Shown here: piece by piece, positions 17,057-24,681 of the stretch | How the letters are laid out: every line of letters starts with the position of its first letter | Position numbering within the stretch: the stretch's first letter is position 1 | DNA from: Bacillota bacterium | Lineage (GTDB): Bacteria > Bacillota > Clostridia > Lachnospirales > Lachnospiraceae | NCBI GenBank assembly: GCA_023436065.1 | Contig: JAEZKU010000061.1 | Span: 1-50,517, forward strand | Length of the DNA: 50,517 bases | Direction: 5' to 3' | Made by a program: the position numbers and the translations under genes | Notes under the pieces: model-generated | Told to the model about the DNA's origin: nothing | Seen by the model: the letters and a program-made list of their open reading frames with translations, nothing else | The model's database searches: none

Positions 17057-17785
17057 ATGCGTATCATTCTTGCAGCATTATTTTTGATAGTATTTTTTAT
17101 CATCAGTATTCCCTTGTATTTAATCGAGCTTATCATCGGACGCTTTAACCACCGTGCCATGGTGGCCAGCTCACAGCGGATCGTCGTAGGCGCATTCCAT
17201 ATCCTGCTTTTTGCCTGTGGAGTTAAGAAGACTGTCATAGGCAGAGATAACATTCCCAAGGATGAGGCTGTACTGTATATATCCAACCACCGAAGCTATT
17301 TTGATGTTCCTGTAGCTTACAGCTCCGTCCCGACGTTGACAAGCTTTATGGCTAAAAAGGAAATCGGAAAGGTACCTTTCTTAAGTACCTGGATGAAATT
17401 TCTTCAATGCCTGTTCCTGGACCGTGAAGATATTAAGCAGGGGCTAAAGACAGTATTAAAAGGCATTGAACTGGTTAAGAACGGCTATTCCGTATTTATC
17501 TCACCTGAGGGAACCCGTAATCACGGTAAAGAAATGCTTCCCTTCAAGGAAGGTAGCTTCAAGATTGCGGAGAAGACAGGCTGTGCTATTATCCCGGTAG
17601 CAATCACCAATTCGGACGAGGTATTTGAAAACCATATGCCCTGGATACGAGCAGCCCATGTCATCATCGAATATGGGAAGCCCATTTATCCGAAGGACTT
17701 GGAAAAGGAACAGCAGAAATTCCTTGGTTCCTATGTACAGGGAATTATCAAGGATATGCTTGAAAGGAACGAAGCCCTGATATAA
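17057..17785 (+). CDS. plsC: 1-acyl-sn-glycerol-3-phosphate acyltransferase (PlsC family)
   Basis: 242 residues. An N-terminal membrane segment (ILAALFLIVFFIISIPLYLI) is followed by the acyltransferase motif NHRSYFD (N77-D83, the NHx4D catalytic pair), a FLDRED block, and EGTRNHGKEMLPFKEGS for glycerol-3-phosphate binding. It makes phosphatidic acid at the membrane in phospholipid synthesis. The start at 17057 has GGGAGGA before it; an ATG 63 bases upstream lacks a site. It lies 71 bases after the carboxypeptidase gene with no terminator between, so they may be co-transcribed. Confidence 0.9.
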   Translation: MRIILAALFLIVFFIISIPLYLIELIIGRFNHRAMVASSQRIVVGAFHILLFACGVKKTVIGRDNIPKDEAVLYISNHRSYFDVPVAYSSVPTLTSFMAKKEIGKVPFLSTWMKFLQCLFLDREDIKQGLKTVLKGIELVKNGYSVFISPEGTRNHGKEMLPFKEGSFKIAEKTGCAIIPVAITNSDEVFENHMPWIRAAHVIIEYGKPIYPKDLEKEQQKFLGSYVQGIIKDMLERNEALI

Positions 17786-17847
17786 TCTCCAATCCTTCTG
17801 TATATTTTCTTAAAATGAAATTTTCTATTTATTTTTTATTAAAAAGA

Positions 17848-17856
17848 TGGTACAAT
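17848..17856 (+). promoter_or_regulatory. Extended -10 promoter for the 152-residue membrane protein
   Basis: TGGTACAAT is an extended -10 with no good -35. It gives a leader of about 57 bases. Confidence 0.45.
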
Positions 17857-17919
17857 TATCGTTGCCTTGTGAACAACAGGGTACTTGAAATCGTAAAATT
17901 ATGAGGAGGTACATAACCC

Positions 17920-18378
17920 GTGAATACATTGTCCATTGTATTGATCATCGTGGCTGTCGTGGTAACCGGTGTTCTAATCGCATTATATTTTGCAGGTAGA
18001 AAGCTACAGAAGAAGCAGGAGGAATCCGAGGCTCAGATGCAGTCAGCTGCGCAGACGGTCTCCATCCTCGTTATTGATAAAAAGAAAATGAAACTGACAG
18101 AAGCCAATCTTCCTAAGATGGTGATTGAGTCAACTCCGAAATATTTACGTCGTTCCAAGGTACCGATCGTAAAAGCTAAAATCGGACCGAAGGTAATGAA
18201 TCTGGTATGTGATGCCAAGATATACGATCTCGTTCCTGTTAAAAAAGAAGTGAAGGCTGTTCTCAGCGGTATTTATATCATGGATGTAAAGGGCTTAAGA
18301 GGAAATCTTGAACAAAGAAAAGAAAAGAAAAGCCTTACTCAGAAAATCACAGGCATATTCAAGAAAAAAGAGAAATAG
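17920..18378 (+). CDS. Uncharacterised membrane-anchored protein
   Basis: 152 residues with no family I recognise. One N-terminal membrane helix (LSIVLIIVAVVVTGVLIALYFA) is followed by a short charged linker and a compact domain (about 45-125) rich in Lys and Val/Ile, then a very basic tail ending GIFKKKEK. The cytoplasmic side is probable, from the positive charges after the helix. GTG start with AGGAGGT nine bases upstream. It has its own promoter and terminator, hence a single-gene unit between plsC and the capA-like gene. Confidence 0.8.
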   Translation: MNTLSIVLIIVAVVVTGVLIALYFAGRKLQKKQEESEAQMQSAAQTVSILVIDKKKMKLTEANLPKMVIESTPKYLRRSKVPIVKAKIGPKVMNLVCDAKIYDLVPVKKEVKAVLSGIYIMDVKGLRGNLEQRKEKKSLTQKITGIFKKKEK

Positions 18379-18383
18379 AATAT

Positions 18384-18431
18384 ATCCTCTTACCTATGCG
18401 GCTCCTGTCAGAAAGGTAAGAGGATTTTTTG
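18384..18431 (+). terminator. Terminator of the 152-residue membrane protein gene
   Basis: 12-bp stem ATCCTCTTACCT with its complement, followed by a T run. Confidence 0.85.
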
Positions 18432-18477
18432 TTGTTCACGCCAAAATTTTTGGGTATCTGTAAGAATGGAGGTTCCA

Positions 18478-19650
18478 ATGAAAAAAAGAAGTCTTGTGTT
18501 TCTGTCTATTATTTGCATCCTGTCCATCTGCGCTTTGACCGGATTATTGATTATAGCCTTTGATCGACAGTTGAAAGAGTACAAGCAGCCTATATCCGAG
18601 GATAACAGCTTTATTCCGACGCCCGTTCCACAAGTGACTGTAGCCGCGACCCCGTCTCCGACACCTACTCCTACCCCGGTGCCGACTCCGCCTCCCAGTC
18701 CTATCGTCCTGGGCTTCGCAGGAGATGTCAACCTGGATGAGGACTCCTATCCGGTAAAGAAATATGATTCTGAGGGGAAGGGTATTCTTGGAGTACTGTC
18801 CCGGGATCTGGTGGAGGAAATGAACAACGCTGATATCATGATGCTGAATAACGAATTTGCCTACAGCGAAAGAGGAGTGGAGGAAGAGGATAAATCCTAT
18901 ACCTTCCGTGCCAATCCCAAACGTGTGAGTATCCTGAAGGAAATGGGGACGGACATCGTAAGTCTTGCGAACAACCATGCCCTGGATTTTGGTCAGGATG
19001 CCCTGATTGATACCTTCAGTACCCTGGATACCGCCGGGATAGACTATGTGGGTGCCGGGGAGAACCTGACCAGAGCAAAATCACCGGTATATAAAAAGGT
19101 CGGTGATAAAACAATTGCTTATGTTGCTGCTTCCCGCGTCATCTTTGCCGGAGACTGGTATGCGACAGACAGCAGACCCGGTATGGTTGGAACCTACGAT
19201 CCGGCAGAGATCCTTGACTCCATAAAGGAAGCCAAGGAAAACAGTGATTTTGTTGTTATCTACGTACATTGGGGCGTAGAGCGGGAGCATTATCCCGAAA
19301 AATATCAAAGGCTGTTCGCCAAGAAGTATATCGATGCCGGTGCGGATGCTGTAATTGGCTGTCATCCCCATGTCATGCAGGGAATTGAATTCTACCAGGG
19401 AAAGCCGATTGCTTACAGCCTTGGCAACTTCTGGTTCAACAAATCCAACAAAGAATCCGGGATGTTGAAGCTTTATCTCGATCCGGACGATACACTACGG
19501 GTCCAGCTCCTTCCGGTGATGAATAAAGACATGAGGTCCTATCTGCTGACGGATCGTAAAGAGATCAACGATTACTATCGTTTTATGCAAAAGCTGTCCT
19601 TTAACGTTGTGATTGATGAAGATGGTTTCGTCAGCGAAGATGGTAAATAG
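18478..19650 (+). CDS. CapA-family protein (metallophosphatase-like fold)
   Basis: 390 residues. An N-terminal signal anchor and a Pro/Thr linker (TPTPTPVPTPPPSP) place the main domain outside the membrane. That domain has the CapA landmarks GFAGDVNLD, NNEFAYS, LANNHALDFG, VHWGVEREHYP and GCHPHVMQGIEFYQGKPIAYSLGNFWF, with Asp, Asn and His suited to a two-metal site. The family takes its name from poly-gamma-glutamate capsule synthesis, but no capB/capC-like genes are here, so the substrate is unknown. The ATG at 18478 has GGAGG close by; a longer start four codons upstream would place that site inside the coding region. Its 3' end overlaps the convergent DUF1934 gene by 20 bases. Confidence 0.88.
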   Translation: MKKRSLVFLSIICILSICALTGLLIIAFDRQLKEYKQPISEDNSFIPTPVPQVTVAATPSPTPTPTPVPTPPPSPIVLGFAGDVNLDEDSYPVKKYDSEGKGILGVLSRDLVEEMNNADIMMLNNEFAYSERGVEEEDKSYTFRANPKRVSILKEMGTDIVSLANNHALDFGQDALIDTFSTLDTAGIDYVGAGENLTRAKSPVYKKVGDKTIAYVAASRVIFAGDWYATDSRPGMVGTYDPAEILDSIKEAKENSDFVVIYVHWGVEREHYPEKYQRLFAKKYIDAGADAVIGCHPHVMQGIEFYQGKPIAYSLGNFWFNKSNKESGMLKLYLDPDDTLRVQLLPVMNKDMRSYLLTDRKEINDYYRFMQKLSFNVVIDEDGFVSEDGK

Positions 19651-20068
19651 AGGGCTTAGCCTGTATCATAATTACCGTTCTATGATCGGAAAGATGGGAA
19701 CCCTCTGTATACAGAGTATACTCCAATTTCACCAGAATGGAATTCTCAGTCTCTTCAAGAGAAATTCCGGAGGTTTTTACCTGAAAGCATAAGTCTCCGT
19801 AGGGTGTCTGATAAATCGCTTCTGTATTTTGATCTGTGTCAAAATACATTTGTGAGGATGCAGCACCCTTTTTTGTTATCTCAATACGATTCGGTGTTAT
19901 TTTTATCATGTTCTTAATGATGGCACCCTCTGTTTCTGCGGGCTCATTATATTGAATGTAGTGCTTTTTGTTCTGTAGATGGTATACTCCGTCCGCCTTA
20001 AATATCATAACCATTTCATCTGAATCCAATTGCCGACCTTCTATATTCACAATAATATCCTTCGTCAT
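19631..20068 (-). CDS. DUF1934 family beta-barrel protein (YwiB-like)
   Basis: 145 residues. Matches the DUF1934/YwiB pattern: N-terminal KDIIVNIEGRQ, a middle segment with IEITKKGAASSQMYFD, and a C-terminal LVKLEYTL...HRTVIMI. The family has a lipocalin-like barrel and no known function. An ATG four codons upstream (20080) has almost no spacing to a ribosome site; the ATG at 20068 has GAGAGG four bases before it and gives the usual KDII N-terminus. It converges with the capA-like gene and overlaps its end. Confidence 0.85.
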   Translation of the reverse strand: MTKDIIVNIEGRQLDSDEMVMIFKADGVYHLQNKKHYIQYNEPAETEGAIIKNMIKITPNRIEITKKGAASSQMYFDTDQNTEAIYQTPYGDLCFQVKTSGISLEETENSILVKLEYTLYTEGSHLSDHRTVIMIQAKPSIYHLR

Positions 20069-20146
20069 TTTACCTCTCATTCCTGCACATGCTTTCTGTG
20101 CATATCATTCCTTGTATGCCCCATCCTGTTCCTATTGGGTTCTTTC

Positions 20147-20175
20147 ATTGTACTACTTGTACCGGGACTGTTCAA
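20147..20175 (-). promoter_or_regulatory. Sigma-A promoter of the DUF1934 gene
   Basis: TTGAAC (20170-20175), 17-base spacer, TACAAT (20147-20152) on the minus strand. Confidence 0.65.
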
Positions 20176-20241
20176 GCAGGAATCAGCTGCCCGTGAGCAG
20201 CTTAGGCAGATCATTTTAATCCCTAAGACCCTGATTCCTTT

Positions 20242-20270
20242 GTATGAAAACAAAATATCCGGCAAGACTT
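20242..20270 (+). promoter_or_regulatory. Possible sigma-F (forespore) promoter of spoIIR
   Basis: GTATG (20242-20246), 14 bases, then GGCAAGACTT (20261-20270). The -10 fits the sigma-F pattern GGNNANANT exactly; the -35 fits GYATA at 4 of 5. SpoIIR is sigma-F dependent in Bacillus. Confidence 0.5.
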
Positions 20271-20314
20271 CTGATAAAGAACCTTTACAAAAATTGAGAA
20301 AGGATTGAAAAAGA

Positions 20315-20992
20315 ATGAGTATCTTACATAATGCGCAAAGAAGAAATTGGTTACACTCCTTATTGCTGCTCCTGCTGCTTCTCTCGTTCGGTGCAGGTAA
20401 TCTGGCAGTCAGAGCGACAGCAATGCAGGATCAGGATATCCAGGAGGGAATTGCCGAGGAAATTCTGCGTTTTCATGTCATAGCTAACAGCGACAGCACT
20501 GAGGACCAGAGATTAAAGCTACTTGTCAAGGAACGCTTAGTCAACTACCTGTCACCAATGCTTACAGACTGCATGAGTCTCACCGAGGTCAGAGAGGTTG
20601 TTCAGGAGAAGCTACCCGACTTAACCGCCCTTGCCAATGCTACAATACAAGCGCAGGGCTACGATTATCGTGCCACTGCCTCATTAGAGGACAGCTATTT
20701 TCCCTTGAAGGTATACGGCGCTTATACCTTTCCCCCCGGCTACTATCACGCCCTCAGGATAAAGCTTGGGAAGGCCGAGGGTCAGAACTGGTGGTGCGTT
20801 ATGTTCCCCCCTCTCTGCTTTGTGGATGAGACCTACAGCATTGTCGATGAAAAGTCCGGAAAGAAGCTTTCCAAGCTACTGACAGAGGAGGAGTATGAGA
20901 CACTAATCAATAAGAAAACTCCCGTAAAAGTCCGCTTAAAGCTATTGGAGTCCCTAAAGAAATTATTCGAAGGCAAAGATAAGACTGCTTAA
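20315..20992 (+). CDS. spoIIR: Stage II sporulation protein R
   Basis: 225 residues. N-terminal signal (LHSLLLLLLLLSFGAGNLAV), then the conserved block EEILRFHVIANSDSTEDQRLKLLVKERL and the central FPLKVYGAYTFPPGYYHALRIKLGKAEGQ, followed by NWWCVMFPPLCFVDE, all typical of SpoIIR. The forespore secretes it into the intermembrane space, where it triggers SpoIIGA to activate pro-sigma-E in the mother cell. ATG follows AAAGGA. Its presence is strong evidence that the organism sporulates. Confidence 0.95.
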   Translation: MSILHNAQRRNWLHSLLLLLLLLSFGAGNLAVRATAMQDQDIQEGIAEEILRFHVIANSDSTEDQRLKLLVKERLVNYLSPMLTDCMSLTEVREVVQEKLPDLTALANATIQAQGYDYRATASLEDSYFPLKVYGAYTFPPGYYHALRIKLGKAEGQNWWCVMFPPLCFVDETYSIVDEKSGKKLSKLLTEEEYETLINKKTPVKVRLKLLESLKKLFEGKDKTA

Positions 20993-20995
20993 ACA

Positions 20996-21024
20996 TTGTG
21001 TCAGCTGTACTGATATGATACAAT
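20996..21024 (+). promoter_or_regulatory. Sigma-A promoter of ispE
   Basis: TTGTGT (20996-21001), 17-base spacer, TACAAT (21019-21024). Confidence 0.55.
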
Positions 21025-21074
21025 AAATTATATTCCGATTGGAGTACAGGATGTTTTACGGGGGTAACAAATCG

Positions 21075-21941
21075 ATGATTACAGTAAATGCTTATGCAAA
21101 GATAAATCTTGGACTGGATGTGTTAAGAAGACGTGAGGATGGCTATCATGATGTATGTATGATCATGCAGTCTCTTGAATTACATGATGTGATAACCATC
21201 ACACCGACAAACGAGCAAGGAATTACCATGACCACAAATCTATCCTATCTGCCCAGTAATCAGGACAATCTGGTCTATAAGGCTGCCTCTCTTTTTATGG
21301 AAAGCTATGGGCTAACCACCGGTCTTTCCATACACTTAGAGAAACAGATTCCGGTTGCAGCGGGGCTCGCAGGAGGAAGCTCGGATGCAGCAGCTACCCT
21401 TCTAGGCTTAAATCAGCTGTTTCATAAAGACATCCCAAAGGAAGAGCTCATGAAGCTTGGAGTTAAAATCGGTGCTGATGTTCCGTATTGCATTATGCTT
21501 GGAACCGCGCTGTCCGAAGGAATAGGTGAGCTTCTGACTCCCCTGCCGCCCATTCCCTCCTGCTCCATATTGCTGGTGAAACCGGATATCAGTGTCTCCA
21601 CCAAATATGTATATGAGAATCTTCATCTGAATGAGAAGAGCCTTCACCCCAACATTCAAGCCATGAGAAATGCATTGGACAACGCGGACCTGCACACTTT
21701 GGCGAAATCTATGGACAATATATTGCAGACAGTTACCATCAAAGAATATCCGATTATCTCGGAGATCAAAGATAAGATGAAGGAGCTGGGTGCACTGAAC
21801 TCACTGATGAGCGGAAGCGGACCCACTGTATTCGGAATCTATCAGAATCGGGAGCTGGCCAAAAAAGCGCTTACATATTTCAAGAGACACCGGCATTTTG
21901 GAAAGCAGGTCTTCCTGACTACCCCATATTGGCCCAAATAA
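21075..21941 (+). CDS. ispE: 4-diphosphocytidyl-2-C-methyl-D-erythritol kinase
   Basis: 288 residues, a normal size. GHMP kinase of the MEP isoprenoid pathway. Landmarks: N-terminal AYAKINLGLDVLRRREDGYHDV, ATP-binding loop PVAAGLAGGSSDAAATL, DVPYCIMLGTALSEGIGE, and C-terminal LMSGSGPTVFGIY. Two in-frame ATGs compete: 21051 (GGAG upstream) and 21075 (GGGGGT nine bases upstream, pairing through G-U). The latter gives the usual family N-terminus (short strand, then AYAKIN) and is chosen, with some doubt. Confidence 0.95.
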   Translation: MITVNAYAKINLGLDVLRRREDGYHDVCMIMQSLELHDVITITPTNEQGITMTTNLSYLPSNQDNLVYKAASLFMESYGLTTGLSIHLEKQIPVAAGLAGGSSDAAATLLGLNQLFHKDIPKEELMKLGVKIGADVPYCIMLGTALSEGIGELLTPLPPIPSCSILLVKPDISVSTKYVYENLHLNEKSLHPNIQAMRNALDNADLHTLAKSMDNILQTVTIKEYPIISEIKDKMKELGALNSLMSGSGPTVFGIYQNRELAKKALTYFKRHRHFGKQVFLTTPYWPK

Positions 21942-21991
21942 GTTACCACGAAATTGTATTATCAAACAAGTATAGAAATAGTTTCTTATAT

Positions 21992-22028
21992 AAAAAAGGA
22001 GATGTTTCGCAATTCGCAACATCTCCTT
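21992..22028 (-). terminator. Terminator of the 199-residue protein gene
   Basis: AAGGAGATGTT with its complement around a GCGAATTGCGA-type loop, with TTTTTT on the minus strand. It may also stop ispE transcripts weakly. Confidence 0.8.
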
Positions 22029-22051
22029 AACTTTATGAATTATTCTGTCTG

Positions 22052-22651
22052 TTATGCCTCTTCGCCTGTTCCGTCTCGCCATTCTTCCAGTTTCTTGATG
22101 GTAGTGTCTATCGTCCTCTGACATATCTCAGGAAGTTCACCGCCCCAGGCCTTCTTTGCTTCCTCCAGCCCTTTCTTGACAGCCTCGATCATCTTATCTG
22201 CTTTGGAAGGGTCACTGCCTGAAAGTGCTTTTGCGAATTCCACCAGTCTGTTGGAGGTTTGCTCCACGCCCCAATAACCGTCCTCTGCGATATCCTTCTG
22301 TGCCTGAGCTCTGGTCTCATCATCTACCTGAACCTTGCCTTCGCGAAGCAGCTGATAGATATCAGTTGCATCCGTATAGGTATCTCCCTGCTTTATGAGC
22401 AGCTTCTGAACCAGCTCCCTAAGGCTCTGTGTCCGTCTGTCAGCATCTGCCTTTAGACGATTTATCGTTACCTGATCTCTGGTGTACGTCTTCTTTTCTG
22501 TTTCCGGCTTCGGTTCGGTTTTCTCATATACTGCTGCAGAAGTCTCCTCCTGCTTTGTCTGATTCTTTTCGGCGTTTTGATTAGCTTTTGCTTTCGCTGT
22601 TGCTCCACTTTCGTAGGTCTGACCTACACTCGTTATCCCGTTTACACCCAT
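22052..22651 (-). CDS. Uncharacterised protein, probably in the sigma-D (motility) regulon
   Basis: 199 residues, no family name I can give. No signal or membrane segment. The first 55 residues are Lys/Glu/Thr/Gln-rich and probably disordered; a helical region follows (RLKADADRRTQSLRELVQKLL) and then a compact C-terminal part with DGYWGVEQTSNRLVEFAKALSG and KKAWGGELPEICQRT. ATG has GGAGG nine bases upstream. A near-consensus sigma-D/sigma-28 promoter lies at 22745-22771, so co-expression with flagellin-type genes is inferred. No flagellar genes are in the window. A terminator follows at 21992-22028, so it is monocistronic. Confidence 0.8.
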   Translation of the reverse strand: MGVNGITSVGQTYESGATAKAKANQNAEKNQTKQEETSAAVYEKTEPKPETEKKTYTRDQVTINRLKADADRRTQSLRELVQKLLIKQGDTYTDATDIYQLLREGKVQVDDETRAQAQKDIAEDGYWGVEQTSNRLVEFAKALSGSDPSKADKMIEAVKKGLEEAKKAWGGELPEICQRTIDTTIKKLEEWRDGTGEEA

Positions 22652-22744
22652 GTTATCAATCCTCCATGATGAATGATGGCAGGAGAAACTTTTCTCCTTG
22701 GTTTTTAGTTCGGCCTTCCGTGGCCTTCCTTACCTGTACTGGGT

Positions 22745-22771
22745 ATATCGGCATAATATGTCAAAATGTTA
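22745..22771 (-). promoter_or_regulatory. Sigma-D/sigma-28 type promoter
   Basis: TAAC (22768-22771), 15-base spacer, GCCGATAT (22745-22752) on the minus strand, against the consensus TAAA-15-GCCGATAT (11 of 12). Start would be near 22738, giving a leader of about 87 bases. Confidence 0.65.
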
Positions 22772-22786
22772 ATAGCAGATCATAAA

Positions 22787-24355
22787 TTATAATACAGTAT
22801 CTACTTTCTTGGTAATGATCAGCTTATCACCTTCCTGAATACGGTCATTCTCCAACTCATTGACTGCCATGATGTTATCCACAGTCGTATAATATTTCTT
22901 AGCAATATTCCACAGAGTATCGTCTCTTTTCACAACATATCCTATGATACCCGGCATTGCCTGAAGTTTTTCCATGTCCAGTGGTACCACTGTAACATCT
23001 GTAATAATGGGCTCGGTAATCACGTCAAATACAATCGAGTTCAGATTGATGGTTGCTTTGACTTCTATCTCCTCGCTGTCCAGCATCATGACACTAAGCT
23101 GGTCGATGCCCGGCTTAACTTCATAATTACTGCCGGCTTTCATTCCTTTCAGCTCGATAACCTGTGAAAATGGTATCGCACCACGAAGGGAATTCAAAGG
23201 TCTGTGGTCCTCTTCGGAGATATACAGAATTTTTACATCTATGATACCATCTACCTGAAGCTCTGTTCCCTCCGCATTTACATCGTCGATTTGGATATCC
23301 CCGTTCGCATGGCAAATCTGAAGAATTTTCGGTTGACTCTCAGATACCCTGATTCTGTCGGCAATCCGATACTTGCTGTTATTCTTGATGACCAGATTCT
23401 CAAAATCCGCATTCCGCATGACCGGAGTAATTTCTTTCAGCGGACTGTAGATGTCACATAGAATCTCCGGTTCACAGGTTTCATAAGCTTTAATTCCCAA
23501 TTCCAGATTGACTTCAATGTCCAGAACTCTCTCTTCGCCGTCCGAATCCTGCTTTACCTCCATGTTCTTACTGGCTATATAGAAGGTGATATCTTCTACC
23601 ATATCCTCGTTGCAGCCGTTACATTCAATCGTACCGCTAAAGGGTATCTCCGTCTCGTAATATTCAATCGGATTATCCTCATCTTCACTCGAATACAGCA
23701 CAAAAACCGGTATTTCACCCTTAATCGTGAACTTGTCTTCCAGAAGTCTTACTTCAGCATTACTTAAACCGATGTCCTGATAAAGCAGAGAGGTTATGTT
23801 TGCCTTATTTGTCGGAAGGACTATCTCATCCTTGATTCGATAGGTGTCCTTTTTATTTATGGCAACATTGGTAACCTCAATTTTCTTATTTATGTACTGA
23901 ATATCCTCGGAGCCTTCCACCATGACTGCAGTCTCTTCATCATACAGGTCTTCTACAGCCACATAGAGTCTTACGATGGAACGCACACTCAGCTTTCTGG
24001 AATTGATCAGTCCGGTAGACAGATCCTCCAGCTCCCATTTTACAATCGGTTCATCATCCGTACAATTAACATCCATGTTGATCGACTCATCAAAGGGGAT
24101 TTCACCGGACAGATTTTGAATAGGTCTGGCATCACCATCGCTCAGGCATAATGCATTGAAGCGAAGTGCCCCTTTCACAAGCAGCTTACCATTCACAGCT
24201 TTGATGTCATTAATTCTGACCTCACCCTGCGCAGTAATAATCTGGTCAATGTCCGGTTTGACGTCGGGGACATTGAAATCATCGTCCAATGTAAGCTGCA
24301 GGGTACTCTTACATCTCAATTTATTCATATGAATATTCTTTTTTATCAGGTCCAC
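22787..24355 (-). CDS. sipL: SipL-type sporulation protein (SPOCS/DUF3794 plus LysM)
   Basis: 522 residues. Three DUF3794 (SPOCS) repeats cover about residues 30-465; each has a short motif such as DDFNVPDVKPDIDQIITAQG or ISGEIPF/LRGAIPF-like turns. A LysM domain closes the protein (GYVVKRDDTLWNIAKKYYTTVDNIMAVN). In Clostridioides difficile a protein of this layout and nearly this length, SipL, binds SpoIVA and anchors the spore coat to the forespore. GTG start with AAGGAGGG seven bases upstream. A sequence resembling a sigma-E -10 (CGTATGT, near 24381-24387) lies upstream, too weak to call. Confidence 0.9.
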   Translation of the reverse strand: MDLIKKNIHMNKLRCKSTLQLTLDDDFNVPDVKPDIDQIITAQGEVRINDIKAVNGKLLVKGALRFNALCLSDGDARPIQNLSGEIPFDESINMDVNCTDDEPIVKWELEDLSTGLINSRKLSVRSIVRLYVAVEDLYDEETAVMVEGSEDIQYINKKIEVTNVAINKKDTYRIKDEIVLPTNKANITSLLYQDIGLSNAEVRLLEDKFTIKGEIPVFVLYSSEDEDNPIEYYETEIPFSGTIECNGCNEDMVEDITFYIASKNMEVKQDSDGEERVLDIEVNLELGIKAYETCEPEILCDIYSPLKEITPVMRNADFENLVIKNNSKYRIADRIRVSESQPKILQICHANGDIQIDDVNAEGTELQVDGIIDVKILYISEEDHRPLNSLRGAIPFSQVIELKGMKAGSNYEVKPGIDQLSVMMLDSEEIEVKATINLNSIVFDVITEPIITDVTVVPLDMEKLQAMPGIIGYVVKRDDTLWNIAKKYYTTVDNIMAVNELENDRIQEGDKLIITKKVDTVL

Positions 24356-24681
24356 TTAAAATCCCTCCTTAGATTTGGACATACGATGGAATGCCTCTTT
24401 CATATCTTATTCAAGCCCGCATGAATTTAGACTTTTAATTATGAATAAAGAGTTAAATGGCTGCTTTTAATACCTTTGACCCAATCTTAAGATAATCTTT
24501 ATATTTTTTTTAATATTCCTTTAATGAAATTTGAAAAAAATACTGTATAATTATCGTTAATATTGATTGACCCATATTATTCCATAATCATAGTATCTTT
24601 AGACTTTAAGTCATTGTGAAGGAAGGACGGCATAGCCGTATAATCTATAGGGGCAAACAGAAAAGGGAGGTTTTAAAGAAA
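24356..24681 (+). other. Divergent intergenic region between sipL and the SLH operon
   Basis: AT-rich. The best plus-strand promoter is TTGACC (24567-24572), 18 bases, TAGTAT (24591-24596), about 85 bases before the ATG of the SLH gene. A GTG-started extension of that gene into this region lacks a ribosome site. Confidence 0.45.

Noticed and set aside
17828..17856. Full -35/-10 promoter for the 152-residue protein
   Set aside because: The -35 (TTTATT) matches only half of the consensus; only the extended -10 was kept.
20030..20308. 92-residue plus-strand frame just before spoIIR with a hydrophobic stretch and basic tail
   Set aside because: Codon use in its second half looks gene-like, but it has no ribosome site, overlaps the DUF1934 gene at its start, and contains the DUF1934 promoter and the sigma-F candidate. 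A small membrane peptide is not excluded.
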